Shown here piece after piece: positions 27,573 to 35,449 of a stretch of DNA of 55,450 nucleotides. The position numbers and the translations under genes are program-made. Each line of letters starts with the position of its first letter. Positions within the stretch are counted from its first letter, which is position 1. Under the pieces are notes generated by a model. It ran no database searches. It was given only the letters and a program-made list of their open reading frames with translations, and was not told the origin of the DNA. Source of the DNA: Asaia bogorensis (GTDB lineage Bacteria; Pseudomonadota; Alphaproteobacteria; CACIAM-22H2); contig CAMDLT010000029.1 of the NCBI GenBank assembly GCA_945901855.1, forward strand, positions 1 through 55,450, read 5' to 3'.

Positions 27573-28382
27573 TCACGCCTTGATCAACAACGCGACGAAA
27601 TCGCGCAGCGCCATGCCCGGCTTTCCGCCGAACTTCGCTGCGGTCGCGTTAACGTAGGAAAGTATACCGTCATCGTGGATTTCGCGCGCGTGGCCGATGG
27701 GCGCACTCATCGCCGACGCCGTGCCCGCGACGATGCCGCGCTTGTCGAGCTCTGTGAGCCGCAGAATGCCGGCGTTGTCCTTGCCCACGCCCGCATCGCT
27801 AAAGAAGATCGCGAACACGTCGACATTGACGACATTGTCGGGCTGACCACGAAACAACGCGGCGTGCGAGCCGGTGACAACGATGGCACCGGCATCCTCG
27901 GGCTTCAGCATCGGGGCGGCGTCGAGATAGGCGACGGTCCGCCCGCCTTGTGTAAGCGTGGGAGGGTGGCGCTCGCCGCCCCATATCGGCGGCAGATCGC
28001 CGGTGCGCAACGGTGCGGCCTTCATCCGCTCGGCGCAATCGCGCACGCTTTGCCCGGGCGCGCAGCCCAGTTTGCGCGCGGTTTCGTTGACATGGCTGAT
28101 CGTGCCTTGCGCCAGCATGTCGTCTCCGTCGGCGATATGGCAGGTCATCGCGTCGGCCGTGGCGGCAGCCACGCCCACGCGATCAAGATAAGGCAGGCCG
28201 TTGATGCCCGCGTTTTTCTTGCCGACGCCCGCGTCGTTCAAGATGACGGCGCGCGCGCGCCATTTGGCGGCGTTATAGGCGTTGTATTCCCCGCCATAGG
28301 AGCCAGAGATCAGCACATGCCCCGCGCAATCGTGCTTCGCGGTGGCGCTGCTCGACGCGGTGAAAATCTTCACGTCCGTCAT
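27573..28382 (-). CDS. Protein of unknown function with two homologous halves
   Basis: 269 residues that I do not recognise. The sequence contains an internal duplication: LNDAGVGKKNAGINGLPYLD in the first half pairs with FSDAGVGKDNAGILRLTELD in the second; each is followed by a related segment (VGVAAATADAMTCHI / RGIVAGTASAMSAPI) and then GTISHVNETARKLGCAPGQS / GILSYVNATAAKFGGKPGMA. Each unit is about 75 residues and has a hydrophobic strand ahead of it (VLISGSYGGEYN / IVVTGSHAALF). No signal peptide. It sits between kdgD and a GlcG-like gene with gaps of 17 and 14 bases, so it probably works in the same catabolic pathway. Confidence 0.85.
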   Translation of the reverse strand: MTDVKIFTASSSATAKHDCAGHVLISGSYGGEYNAYNAAKWRARAVILNDAGVGKKNAGINGLPYLDRVGVAAATADAMTCHIADGDDMLAQGTISHVNETARKLGCAPGQSVRDCAERMKAAPLRTGDLPPIWGGERHPPTLTQGGRTVAYLDAAPMLKPEDAGAIVVTGSHAALFRGQPDNVVNVDVFAIFFSDAGVGKDNAGILRLTELDKRGIVAGTASAMSAPIGHAREIHDDGILSYVNATAAKFGGKPGMALRDFVALLIKA

Positions 28383-28399
28383 TGGTTCGTCTCCCGGCC

Positions 28400-29320
28400 T
28401 CAGCCGCGCACCTTGGCGATCAGCGCGCTCAATTCCTCATACTCCGCCGCCAACAGATCGGACAAGGGCGGGCGAACTTTACCTGCACCGCGTCCGACGA
28501 CGCGCACACCCGCTTTGACGATGCTGACCGCGTAGCCGGGCTGGCGGCCGCGCAACTTCGAATAAGGCAGCAGAAATGTCGTCAGGAAGTCGCGGATTTT
28601 CGCCTCGTCGCGGCGCATCACCGCATCGTGGAAGCCGAGGGCGGCTTCGGGAATGAAGTTGAAGATCGCCGAGGAATAGGTTGGCACACCCATGCCGAAA
28701 TAGGCCTGGGCGTAGATCTCCGCCGTCGGCATGCCGTTGATGAACGCCAAGCGATCGCCAGCCAGCGAGCGCATGCGCAGCAGTTCCTCAGTGTCGCCAA
28801 TGCCGTCCTTGACGGCGATCAGATTGGGGTGCGCGTCAGCCAGACGCATCGCGGTCTCGGCGTTGAGGCGGCAATTGGCACGGTTATAGACGATGATGCC
28901 GAGTTTGGTCGCGGCACAGATCGCGCCGATATGGTCGAACAGGCCTTGCTGCGAGGCTTCGGTCAGATAAGGCGGCAGCAGCAGAACGCCGTCCGCTCCC
29001 GCGCGCTCGGCTTCCTGGGCATAGGCGATCGCCGCACGCGTGCCGTAGCCCGCGGCACCGATAACTAGCTGGTCCTTGCGCCGTGATTCGACCGCGATAC
29101 GGATCGTCGCGGCGAATTCCGCTTCGGTCAGCGAGAAGAATTCGCCCGCTCCGCCGGCGATGAATTGTCCGGCGCTGGGAAAGGACGACAGCCAGTCCAG
29201 GCGCGCGCGGAACGACGCGGCGTCGAAGCGATCAGCCTCGTCGAAATCGGTCAAAGGAAAGGAAAGCAGGCCGGTGCGCAGCCGCAATTGAAGTTCGGCA
29301 GGGGAGGTAAGGCTCGACAT
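28400..29320 (-). CDS. kdgD: 5-dehydro-4-deoxyglucarate dehydratase (DHDPS superfamily)
   Basis: 306 residues, ATG 29318-29320 with GGGAG upstream. Converts 5-keto-4-deoxy-D-glucarate to 2-oxoglutarate semialdehyde, water and CO2 in glucarate/galactarate oxidation. TIM-barrel features specific to KdgD: GLLSFPLTDFD, AGGAGEFFSLTEAEF, GVLLLPPYLTEASQ, IIVYNRANC (catalytic Tyr) and VKDGIGD (Schiff-base Lys). First gene of an operon with the duplicated protein, GlcG-like and YciI-like genes. A perfect palindrome lies 33 bases upstream. Confidence 0.87.
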   Translation of the reverse strand: MSSLTSPAELQLRLRTGLLSFPLTDFDEADRFDAASFRARLDWLSSFPSAGQFIAGGAGEFFSLTEAEFAATIRIAVESRRKDQLVIGAAGYGTRAAIAYAQEAERAGADGVLLLPPYLTEASQQGLFDHIGAICAATKLGIIVYNRANCRLNAETAMRLADAHPNLIAVKDGIGDTEELLRMRSLAGDRLAFINGMPTAEIYAQAYFGMGVPTYSSAIFNFIPEAALGFHDAVMRRDEAKIRDFLTTFLLPYSKLRGRQPGYAVSIVKAGVRVVGRGAGKVRPPLSDLLAAEYEELSALIAKVRG

Positions 29321-29353
29321 ACTCGCTCCCTTGGGCGTTGTGTCCGAGTTTAT

Positions 29354-29371
29354 TGCATTATGCATAATGCA
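29354..29371. promoter_or_regulatory. Perfect 18-base palindrome upstream of kdgD, probable GntR operator
   Basis: TGCATTATGCATAATGCA is a perfect inverted repeat in the divergent region between kdgD and the FMN dehydrogenase gene. Closely related half-sites, TTGCATAAC (31535-31543) and TATGCATAATG (31553-31563), lie in front of the GntR/FCD regulator gene. The shared motif suggests that this regulator binds both places. Position suits repression of kdgD. Confidence 0.7.
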
Positions 29372-29576
29372 TAACTTAACTGGATAAAAGCATTTGCTGA
29401 CGCCGTACCTAAAAAAGTAAAAATAATAGTCAAATCAATGCGAAAAATTCGATCTTCGCGAGCGAACTGGTTCCCAGTTTGACAGATTGAAACGGCACGG
29501 ATAAGGCTTGGCGACATTAAATATGGTGTCACGCCGAGGTTTTCCGGCGATCGAAGGCCCCGGGGAACGGAAATCG

Positions 29577-30728
29577 ATGCGCTTTGGCGATATCCTCTCG
29601 ATCGACGATTTGCGCCGCGCGGCAAAGCGCCGCTTGCCGCGCCTGCTATTCGAGCTGATCGAATCGGGCGTCGAAGCCGAGCATGGGCTTACTCGCAATC
29701 GCGCGGCATTCGAGCGCTTCACACTCTTGCCGCGCTATCTGGTCGACGTCGCGCGCATCGATCTGCGAACCGAATTGATGGGCGAGACCTACGCAGCCCC
29801 TTTCGGTGTGGCGCCGACGGGTTTCGCGGGTTTGCTGCGCGAAGACGCGGACCGGATGTTGGCCGAAGCGTCGGCCGAGGCGGGTTTGCCATTCATCCTG
29901 TCGGGCGCGAGCGTGGCGGCACCCGAGGAGATCGGGCCGATCGGCGACGGCAAGGCCTGGTACCATTTCTATCCCGCCAAGGATCCGTCGATCACGCGTG
30001 ATCAAATGAAGCGTGCGTGGGACAGCGGATTCCGCACGCTAATCTATACGGTCGACAATCCAGTCTACCCCAAGCGCGAGCGCGACACGCGCAACGGCTT
30101 CGGCAAGCCGATCGCGAAAATGCCGCTCGGTATCGTGCTCGAAGCGTTGCTGCATCCGAGATGGCTGATCGGCTATCTGAGAGCGGGCGGCATGCCGGTG
30201 ATGCGCAGCTGGGCTAAATACGCACCGGCGGGAGCAGGCGGTCTGGAAGTAGCGACGTTCTTCCGCTCGCAAAGCCCGTCGATCCAAACTTGGCGCGATC
30301 TCGACGTCTTGCGCGCGGCGTGGCCAGGCAAGTTCCTGCTGAAAGGCGTTCAGCATCCCGACGACGCGACGCAGGCCGTTAAGGCGGGGATCGACGGCGT
30401 GATTGTTTCCAATCACGGTGGTAAATCCTTCGACCCGCTCCCGTCGCCATTGACGACACTGCCAGCGATAAAACGTGCCGTGCAAGGGGCCGTGCCGGTG
30501 ATGCTCGACAGTGGCATCCGTCGCGGCTCGGATATCGTGATTGCCAAATGTTTGGGGGCCGATTTCGTGTTCGTCGGCCGCGCCACGCTCTACGGCACGG
30601 TCGCCTTCGGCAAGGCTGGGGCGGCGAAGGCGATCGACATTTTGCGTCAGGAGATCTGGCTTTCGCTGGCGCTGATCGGCTGTCCCGAGTTCGCGAAACT
30701 ATCGGGTGATTTCCTGGCGCGCGAATAA
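29577..30728 (+). CDS. FMN-dependent alpha-hydroxy acid dehydrogenase
   Basis: 383 residues from ATG 29577; longer in-frame starts upstream add unconserved sequence. Lactate/mandelate dehydrogenase family (LldD, MdlB, glycolate oxidase). FMN-binding barrel: APFGVAPTGFAGLL, the active-site Tyr region WYHFYPAKD, YTVDNPVYPKRERD, LKGVQHPDDA, and DSGIRRGSDIVIAKCLGADFVFVGRATLYG. Catalytic His280 is in SNHGGKSFD; the next conserved Arg is replaced by Lys283. Likely oxidises a sugar-acid-derived 2-hydroxy acid to a 2-keto acid in this region. Confidence 0.88.
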   Translation: MRFGDILSIDDLRRAAKRRLPRLLFELIESGVEAEHGLTRNRAAFERFTLLPRYLVDVARIDLRTELMGETYAAPFGVAPTGFAGLLREDADRMLAEASAEAGLPFILSGASVAAPEEIGPIGDGKAWYHFYPAKDPSITRDQMKRAWDSGFRTLIYTVDNPVYPKRERDTRNGFGKPIAKMPLGIVLEALLHPRWLIGYLRAGGMPVMRSWAKYAPAGAGGLEVATFFRSQSPSIQTWRDLDVLRAAWPGKFLLKGVQHPDDATQAVKAGIDGVIVSNHGGKSFDPLPSPLTTLPAIKRAVQGAVPVMLDSGIRRGSDIVIAKCLGADFVFVGRATLYGTVAFGKAGAAKAIDILRQEIWLSLALIGCPEFAKLSGDFLARE

Positions 30729-30734
30729 GGTCGC

Positions 30735-31454
30735 TTAAGCCGTGCCCGATTCCGGCGTTTGGCTGGTCACTTTATGCAGGCGGCGCTTGCCGCCGTCGAA
30801 ATGCTTGCGGATGGCGGTCGCGGCCGCTTCGCCGTCGCCCGCGACGAAAGCGGCAAGGATCTCGTGATGTTCGGCCAGCACTTCCTCCGCCGGCGCACCG
30901 TCGGTCGAGCGCGAGATGTAAAGCCGCGACTGGTGCAGGATGGCGTTAAGATCAGCGTAGATCGCGATCATTGCAAGATTGTCGGAACTCGCCACGATCG
31001 CGCGATGGAATTTCTGATCTTCGGCGATGAAATCGTCGTATTCGCGATAGCGCGTACCAAGGCGCTTGGTCGTTGCCATCTTCTCGAACGCTGTCGTCAT
31101 CGCGACCAAGGTCTCGGCGTTCTTGCGCGGCGCTCCGATGCGCGCGCATTCGCCTTCCAGCATGATGCGGAAATCGAGCAGATCGCGCAGATATTTTGGA
31201 TCGGGCGCCGGCGCCACGGAATAGCCGGTGTAGAACTCGGAGACGACGAGTTTCTCACTCTCCAGCCGCGTCAAGGCTTCGCGGATCGGTGAGGAACTCA
31301 CGCCCAGACTGCGCGACAGGACCTCGATCGTCAGACGTTCTCCGGGTTTGAGGGTCTGATCGAGGATGCGTTCCTTGGTGTCTTCGTAAACTTGGTCGGC
31401 GATCGTGCTGCGCGTCAGGACGCGTGAGCTCTTTTTTGTCGGCTTCTGGCCCAT
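30735..31454 (-). CDS. GntR family regulator, FadR/FCD subfamily
   Basis: 239 residues from ATG 31452-31454 (an upstream TTG at 31499 is possible). Winged helix: QVYEDTKERILDQTLKPGERLTIEVLSRSLGVSSSPIREALTRLESEKLV. The C-terminal FCD domain has the metal/ligand His pattern EDQKFHRAIVAS and later EHHEILAAF and AIRKHFDGG. FCD regulators commonly respond to sugar acids or organic acids. Convergent with the FMN dehydrogenase, divergent from the hydroxyacid-dehydrogenase operon. Likely binds the TGCATAAT-type palindromes near 29354 and 31553. Confidence 0.93.
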   Translation of the reverse strand: MGQKPTKKSSRVLTRSTIADQVYEDTKERILDQTLKPGERLTIEVLSRSLGVSSSPIREALTRLESEKLVVSEFYTGYSVAPAPDPKYLRDLLDFRIMLEGECARIGAPRKNAETLVAMTTAFEKMATTKRLGTRYREYDDFIAEDQKFHRAIVASSDNLAMIAIYADLNAILHQSRLYISRSTDGAPAEEVLAEHHEILAAFVAGDGEAAATAIRKHFDGGKRRLHKVTSQTPESGTA

Positions 31455-31534
31455 TTTGACTCTGCCAAGTTTCGGCGTACGCAAAGAAATCTTAGACAAA
31501 ATTATAAGTCCAAGAGCAGCACGACCGCAAGCTG

Positions 31535-31610
31535 TTGCATAACATCAGGCAATATGCATAATGTCAAATGCAATAGATGCTTAACTGTAGGTTAAGCATC
31601 TGTTATAATT
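31535..31610. promoter_or_regulatory. Divergent control region: repeated operator half-sites, inverted repeat and promoter
   Basis: TTGCATAAC (31535-31543) and TATGCATAATG (31553-31563) match the palindrome in front of kdgD. Further on, a perfect 10-base inverted repeat (GATGCTTAAC at 31577-31586 region, GTTAAGCATC at 31591-31600, 5-base loop) overlaps a promoter for the plus-strand operon: TTAACT (31581-31586), 17-base spacer, TATAAT (31604-31609). The arrangement suggests regulation of both directions by the GntR/FCD protein. About 70 bases of probable leader precede ATG 31680. Confidence 0.65.
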
Positions 31611-31679
31611 ATAAAAAATCGCTATTCGGAAACGGCATGTAACTCAAGAATGCCGGATTTCTGATGCGAGGGAGGGACG

Positions 31680-32648
31680 ATGAAGGTGCATCTCGTGGGA
31701 GATGCCAGCCGCCAGGCTGAGCGGTTGCTAGGCTTGTTAGGCGGCGGAATCGAAGTCGTCGCCTTGCCGGTCGAGGCCGCGTATTCGCCCCGATTCGATA
31801 ATTCGATCGCGCCTGAAGATGTCGTGGTCGCGCTGCGCTTCCAGCGCGCGCAGGCCGCCCCGCGCTTTTCGCTGCTTCACCTCCCGGGCGCAGGGCTCGA
31901 CGGCATCACCTTCGATACGCTGTCGCCCGAGACGTCCGTGTGCAACGTGTTCGAGCACGAGGCGCCGATCGCCGAATTCGTGCTGTGGGCGATGCTGAAT
32001 TGGGAAATCCGCCCCGACGCGTTGCGCTTCACTGCTGAATCCTGGTCTGACCGTTTCCGCGCGCGCCAGCCGCACGGCGAGATCATGGGCAAAAGCATCG
32101 GCATCGTCGGGTTCGGCCGTATCGGCCGCGCCATCGCGGTCCGCGCCAAGGCCTGCGGTCTACGCGTCGTGGCGCTTGATCGCTCGCTCGGCGAGTCCCG
32201 GCCGCTAGTCGACACGATCGTGCCGCGCTACGATTTGCCCGCGTTGCTCGCAGCGAGCGACTATGTAGTGCTCGCGGCCCCGCTGACCGACGAAACGCGG
32301 GGCCTGATGAACGCTAAGACCTTCGCCGCGATGAAGAAGACGGGCGTGTTCATCAACGTGTCGCGCGCCGATCTCGCCGACGAGCAGGCGCTGTACGAAG
32401 CGCTGCGCGACAAGACGATCGGCGGTGCCTATCTCGACGTTTGGTACGCCTATCCAAAAAGCGCGGAGGAGCAGGTGGCGCCGTCGCGCTTCCCGTTCTT
32501 CGATCTGCCCAACGTGATCGCCACGCCGCATTCCTCTGCCTGGACGAGCGCGCTACCGGGGCGGCGCTATCAGATCATCGCCGACAACATCAAACGCCAC
32601 CTCGCGGGTCAGCCGCTGGTGAACCAAGTCCACGCGCCCAAAGCGTGA
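31680..32648 (+). CDS. D-isomer-specific 2-hydroxyacid dehydrogenase family protein
   Basis: 322 residues, ATG preceded by GGAGGG. NAD(P)-binding core GKSIGIVGFGRIGRAIAVRAKACG with the acidic LDRS motif after strand 2. Catalytic Arg lies in NVSRADLADE and the His in IATPHSSAW; the usual Glu site reads DVWYAYP and is less clear. Likely reduces or oxidises a 2-hydroxy/keto acid using NAD(P). Its stop overlaps the next start (GTGA), and it heads an operon with a galactonate-dehydratase-like enzyme and a TTT system. Confidence 0.88.
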   Translation: MKVHLVGDASRQAERLLGLLGGGIEVVALPVEAAYSPRFDNSIAPEDVVVALRFQRAQAAPRFSLLHLPGAGLDGITFDTLSPETSVCNVFEHEAPIAEFVLWAMLNWEIRPDALRFTAESWSDRFRARQPHGEIMGKSIGIVGFGRIGRAIAVRAKACGLRVVALDRSLGESRPLVDTIVPRYDLPALLAASDYVVLAAPLTDETRGLMNAKTFAAMKKTGVFINVSRADLADEQALYEALRDKTIGGAYLDVWYAYPKSAEEQVAPSRFPFFDLPNVIATPHSSAWTSALPGRRYQIIADNIKRHLAGQPLVNQVHAPKA

Positions 32649-33859
32649 GCAACGCCAAAGAGGATTTCGTGGGTTCCGACATCAAGATCAAGATCGTCAA
32701 AATTGAGACGCTCGTCGTCAACGCGCAGATGCGTAATTGGCTGTTCGTGAAGGTCACGACCGACCAGCCGGGTCTTTATGGCTGGGGCGAGGCGAGCCTG
32801 AATTGGAAGACTCGCGCGGTGGTCGGCACGGTCGAGGACCTGTCCGCGCTGCTGGTCGGCCGCGACCCACGCGATATCGAGCAGAACCTGCGCATCCTCA
32901 ACAAGCACAGCTACTACCGCTTGGGCATCGTCGGTGCGACTGCGATCTCGGGAATCGAGCACGCGCTGTGGGATATCTTCGCCAAAAGCCTGAACTTGCC
33001 GCTGTGGCGCCTGATTGGCGGCCAGACGCGCGACAAGGTGCGTGTTTACACGCATCTCGGCCTCGGCGACATGAAGTCGGTCTACGAGACCTTCGACGAA
33101 GGCGCGCTGCGCGATTTGGCGCTGGCCGTCGTCGCCAAGGGCTACGACGCGCTGAAGGTCGTGTTCATCCCCTACACGCATTACACGGCCGATCTGCCGT
33201 CGCGCCGCCATGTCGGGCGGATGATGCGCGTGCTACGCGAAGCTGTGGGGGAAAGCGTCGACATCATGATCGACTTCCACGGCCGCCCCGCCACGGTATC
33301 GGCGGCGTTGCAATACATCGAGGAGTTAGCACCCTACGCGCCGATGTTTTGCGAAGAACCCGTACAGCCGGGCGATACCGAAGCCTTACGTCTGGTCACC
33401 GAACGCGCGGGCTGCCCGATCGCGTCGGGCGAGCGCCTTGTTGGCTTCAAGGAATTCGAGCCGATCTTCCAGACCAAGGCGCTGCATATCATCCAGCCCG
33501 ACCTCAACCACACCGGCGGCATTCTGGAAGGCAAGCGCATAGCCGCGGCGGCGGAGCAGGCCTATATGGGCGTGGCCCCGCATAACCCCAACGGCCCGAT
33601 CGCGGGCGCGGCGGCGCTGCATTTCGCCGTGTCGACGCCCAATTTCGTGATCCAGGAGGAGATGAGCGGTGCAGTCCCTTGGTACGACGACGTGGTCAGC
33701 ACGCCGATGAAGCGCGACGGCAGTTTCTGGGCCGTGCCGCATGCGCCGGGTCTGGGCGTCGAGATCAACGAGAAGGAAGCCGCCAAGCACCCGTTCGAAC
33801 AGGAAGTTATCCACACGCGCAACGCCGTCCTACCGGACGGTACCGTCGTGGATTGGTAA
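32645..33859 (+). CDS. Enolase-superfamily sugar-acid dehydratase (D-galactonate dehydratase-like)
   Basis: 404 residues from GTG 32645, which overlaps the preceding stop; GTG 32669 has a better ribosome-binding site (AGAGG) and would give 396 residues. Capping domain plus modified TIM barrel. Metal and catalytic residues visible: Asp and His in IMIDFHGRP, Glu in FCEEPV, Glu in ASGERL, and His in VAPHNPNGP. The DxH pair followed by the later His matches the galactonate dehydratase subgroup. Probably dehydrates an aldonate to a 2-keto-3-deoxy acid; the exact epimer is unknown. Confidence 0.9.
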   Translation: MSNAKEDFVGSDIKIKIVKIETLVVNAQMRNWLFVKVTTDQPGLYGWGEASLNWKTRAVVGTVEDLSALLVGRDPRDIEQNLRILNKHSYYRLGIVGATAISGIEHALWDIFAKSLNLPLWRLIGGQTRDKVRVYTHLGLGDMKSVYETFDEGALRDLALAVVAKGYDALKVVFIPYTHYTADLPSRRHVGRMMRVLREAVGESVDIMIDFHGRPATVSAALQYIEELAPYAPMFCEEPVQPGDTEALRLVTERAGCPIASGERLVGFKEFEPIFQTKALHIIQPDLNHTGGILEGKRIAAAAEQAYMGVAPHNPNGPIAGAAALHFAVSTPNFVIQEEMSGAVPWYDDVVSTPMKRDGSFWAVPHAPGLGVEINEKEAAKHPFEQEVIHTRNAVLPDGTVVDW

Positions 33860-33865
33860 GCCGAC

Positions 33866-35011
33866 ATGGCAGGTCCAAGAATCTTCGCGCCCTTCAAGCA
33901 TGACGAGCGCGATCTGCCCGGCTCGCGCCGACGAATCGCCACACCGGGCGGAGTACACAACGCCACGCCTTCGCGCATCCTGTTCGGGGCCGGCACGCTA
34001 TCGCGCCTACCGGACTTGTTGCGCGATCTGGGCCTAAAGAGGCCACTGATCATCACGACGCCTGGCCGGCGGAATTTGGGCCGGCGCGTGGCCGAACTGG
34101 TCGGACCAGACTGCGCCGGTATTCTTCCCGACGCGGTCAGCCAAGTGCCGATCGAATCCGCGATTAAGGGCCGCGAAGCTTTCCGCAAAGGCGGCGCGGA
34201 CGCGCTGATCAGTGTGGGCGGCGGTGCCGCCATCGGTCTCAGCAAGGGGATCGGCCTCGAACTCGGCGTGCCAATCATAGCGATTCCGACGACCTATTCG
34301 GGGTCCGAGATGACCGGTTTTTGCGGCATAACGATCGACGGTGTGAAGCGTATGCACACCAGCCTTAACATGCTGGCGACCTGCGTGATCTACGATCCGG
34401 AATTGAGTGTCACGCTGCCGCTGGAAGTTTCGGCCGCCAGTGCCTTCAACGCGCTGGCGCACTGCATCGACGTGCTCTATGTGCCGACCGCAAGCCCGCT
34501 GATCCTGCCCAGCGCCATCGAAGGCGCGTGCATGATCATGGAAGCGTTGCCGCGCGTGGCGCGCAATCCGGCCGATCTGGAAGCGCGCTCGGATCTGCTT
34601 TACGGAGGCATGCTGGGCGGTGCCGCGCTGACCGGCGGTTTTGCTTTCCAACACGGACTGGCGCACACGTTGGGCGGTTCGTTCGGGGTGCCGCACGGCC
34701 TTTCGCACGCACTCGTGCTGCCTTACGTCGCAGCCTACAACCAGCGTCACGCACCCGCCGCGTTGACCCCGCTCACCAAGGCGCTGGACATGCCCGATCT
34801 TGGCGCGGGGCTGTTCGATCTTCTGGCAACGTCCGGCCTGCCACAATCCTTACGCTCGGTCGGGCTCGACGAATCGATCCTTGATCGCGCGGCGAAGATC
34901 ACGGTCGAAACCGACAACGGCCTCAACCCCGTGCCGATCACTTACGAAGCTGTGACGCAGATCCTGCGCGACGCACTCGACGGCAATCGTCCGTCGATGG
35001 CGGCCGCATGA
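33866..35011 (+). CDS. Iron-containing alcohol dehydrogenase, maleylacetate-reductase-like
   Basis: 381 residues, ATG 6 bases after the preceding stop. Group III metal-dependent dehydrogenase: NAD motif DALISVGGGAAIGLSKGIGL, PTTYSGSEMTGFCGIT, and metal-binding His in NALAHCIDVLY, FQHGLAHTLGG and PHGLSHALVLPY. The TYSGSEMT and GVKR segments resemble maleylacetate reductases rather than simple alcohol dehydrogenases. No aromatic-ring-cleavage genes are nearby, so the substrate may be a keto-sugar-acid. The first ~30 residues are longer than usual. Stop overlaps the tctB start (ATGA). Confidence 0.88.
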   Translation: MAGPRIFAPFKHDERDLPGSRRRIATPGGVHNATPSRILFGAGTLSRLPDLLRDLGLKRPLIITTPGRRNLGRRVAELVGPDCAGILPDAVSQVPIESAIKGREAFRKGGADALISVGGGAAIGLSKGIGLELGVPIIAIPTTYSGSEMTGFCGITIDGVKRMHTSLNMLATCVIYDPELSVTLPLEVSAASAFNALAHCIDVLYVPTASPLILPSAIEGACMIMEALPRVARNPADLEARSDLLYGGMLGGAALTGGFAFQHGLAHTLGGSFGVPHGLSHALVLPYVAAYNQRHAPAALTPLTKALDMPDLGAGLFDLLATSGLPQSLRSVGLDESILDRAAKITVETDNGLNPVPITYEAVTQILRDALDGNRPSMAAA

Positions 35012-35448
35012 TCGAACGTTTCGTCAATCTATTCTGGATCACGCTGGGCTTCGGCGCGGCCGTCATGGCGCTGCAGATGAAGCTGACCGGTCCTTACGGG
35101 CCGGACAGCGGCCTGTTCCCGTTCATCGCAGGCGCGATGGTTGGTTTGGGCGGTCTCACCCTTATGTTCGCGCGCAGCCATGCAGTCGCCGCCATTGAGT
35201 GGCCGTCGCGCACTGGCTTCTGGCGCGTCGGCGGCGTGATCTCGGGTATGGCCGTGCTGGTTCTATTGCTGCCCTATGTCGGCTTCGGCCTCTCCTCGTT
35301 CGTTACGATGATCATCCTGATTCGCTTCGTGGAGCGCGTAGGTTGGCTGCAATCGATCGCGCTGTCGCTCGCATCGGTTGCGGGCGTGATCGTTCTGTTC
35401 GGCCATCTGCTAGAGATGCCGCTGCCGCGCGGGCCTTGGGGGTTCTAG
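35008..35448 (+). CDS. tctB: Tripartite tricarboxylate transporter, small permease TctB (third system)
   Basis: 146 residues, four membrane helices. The loop GPYGPDSGLFPFIAGAMVGLGGL is the characteristic TctB segment, and the protein ends LEMPLPRGPWGF. Start overlaps the preceding dehydrogenase gene by 4 bases, which ties this transporter to the catabolic operon. Followed by tctA one base later. Confidence 0.93.
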   Translation: MIERFVNLFWITLGFGAAVMALQMKLTGPYGPDSGLFPFIAGAMVGLGGLTLMFARSHAVAAIEWPSRTGFWRVGGVISGMAVLVLLLPYVGFGLSSFVTMIILIRFVERVGWLQSIALSLASVAGVIVLFGHLLEMPLPRGPWGF

Positions 35449-35449
35449 G

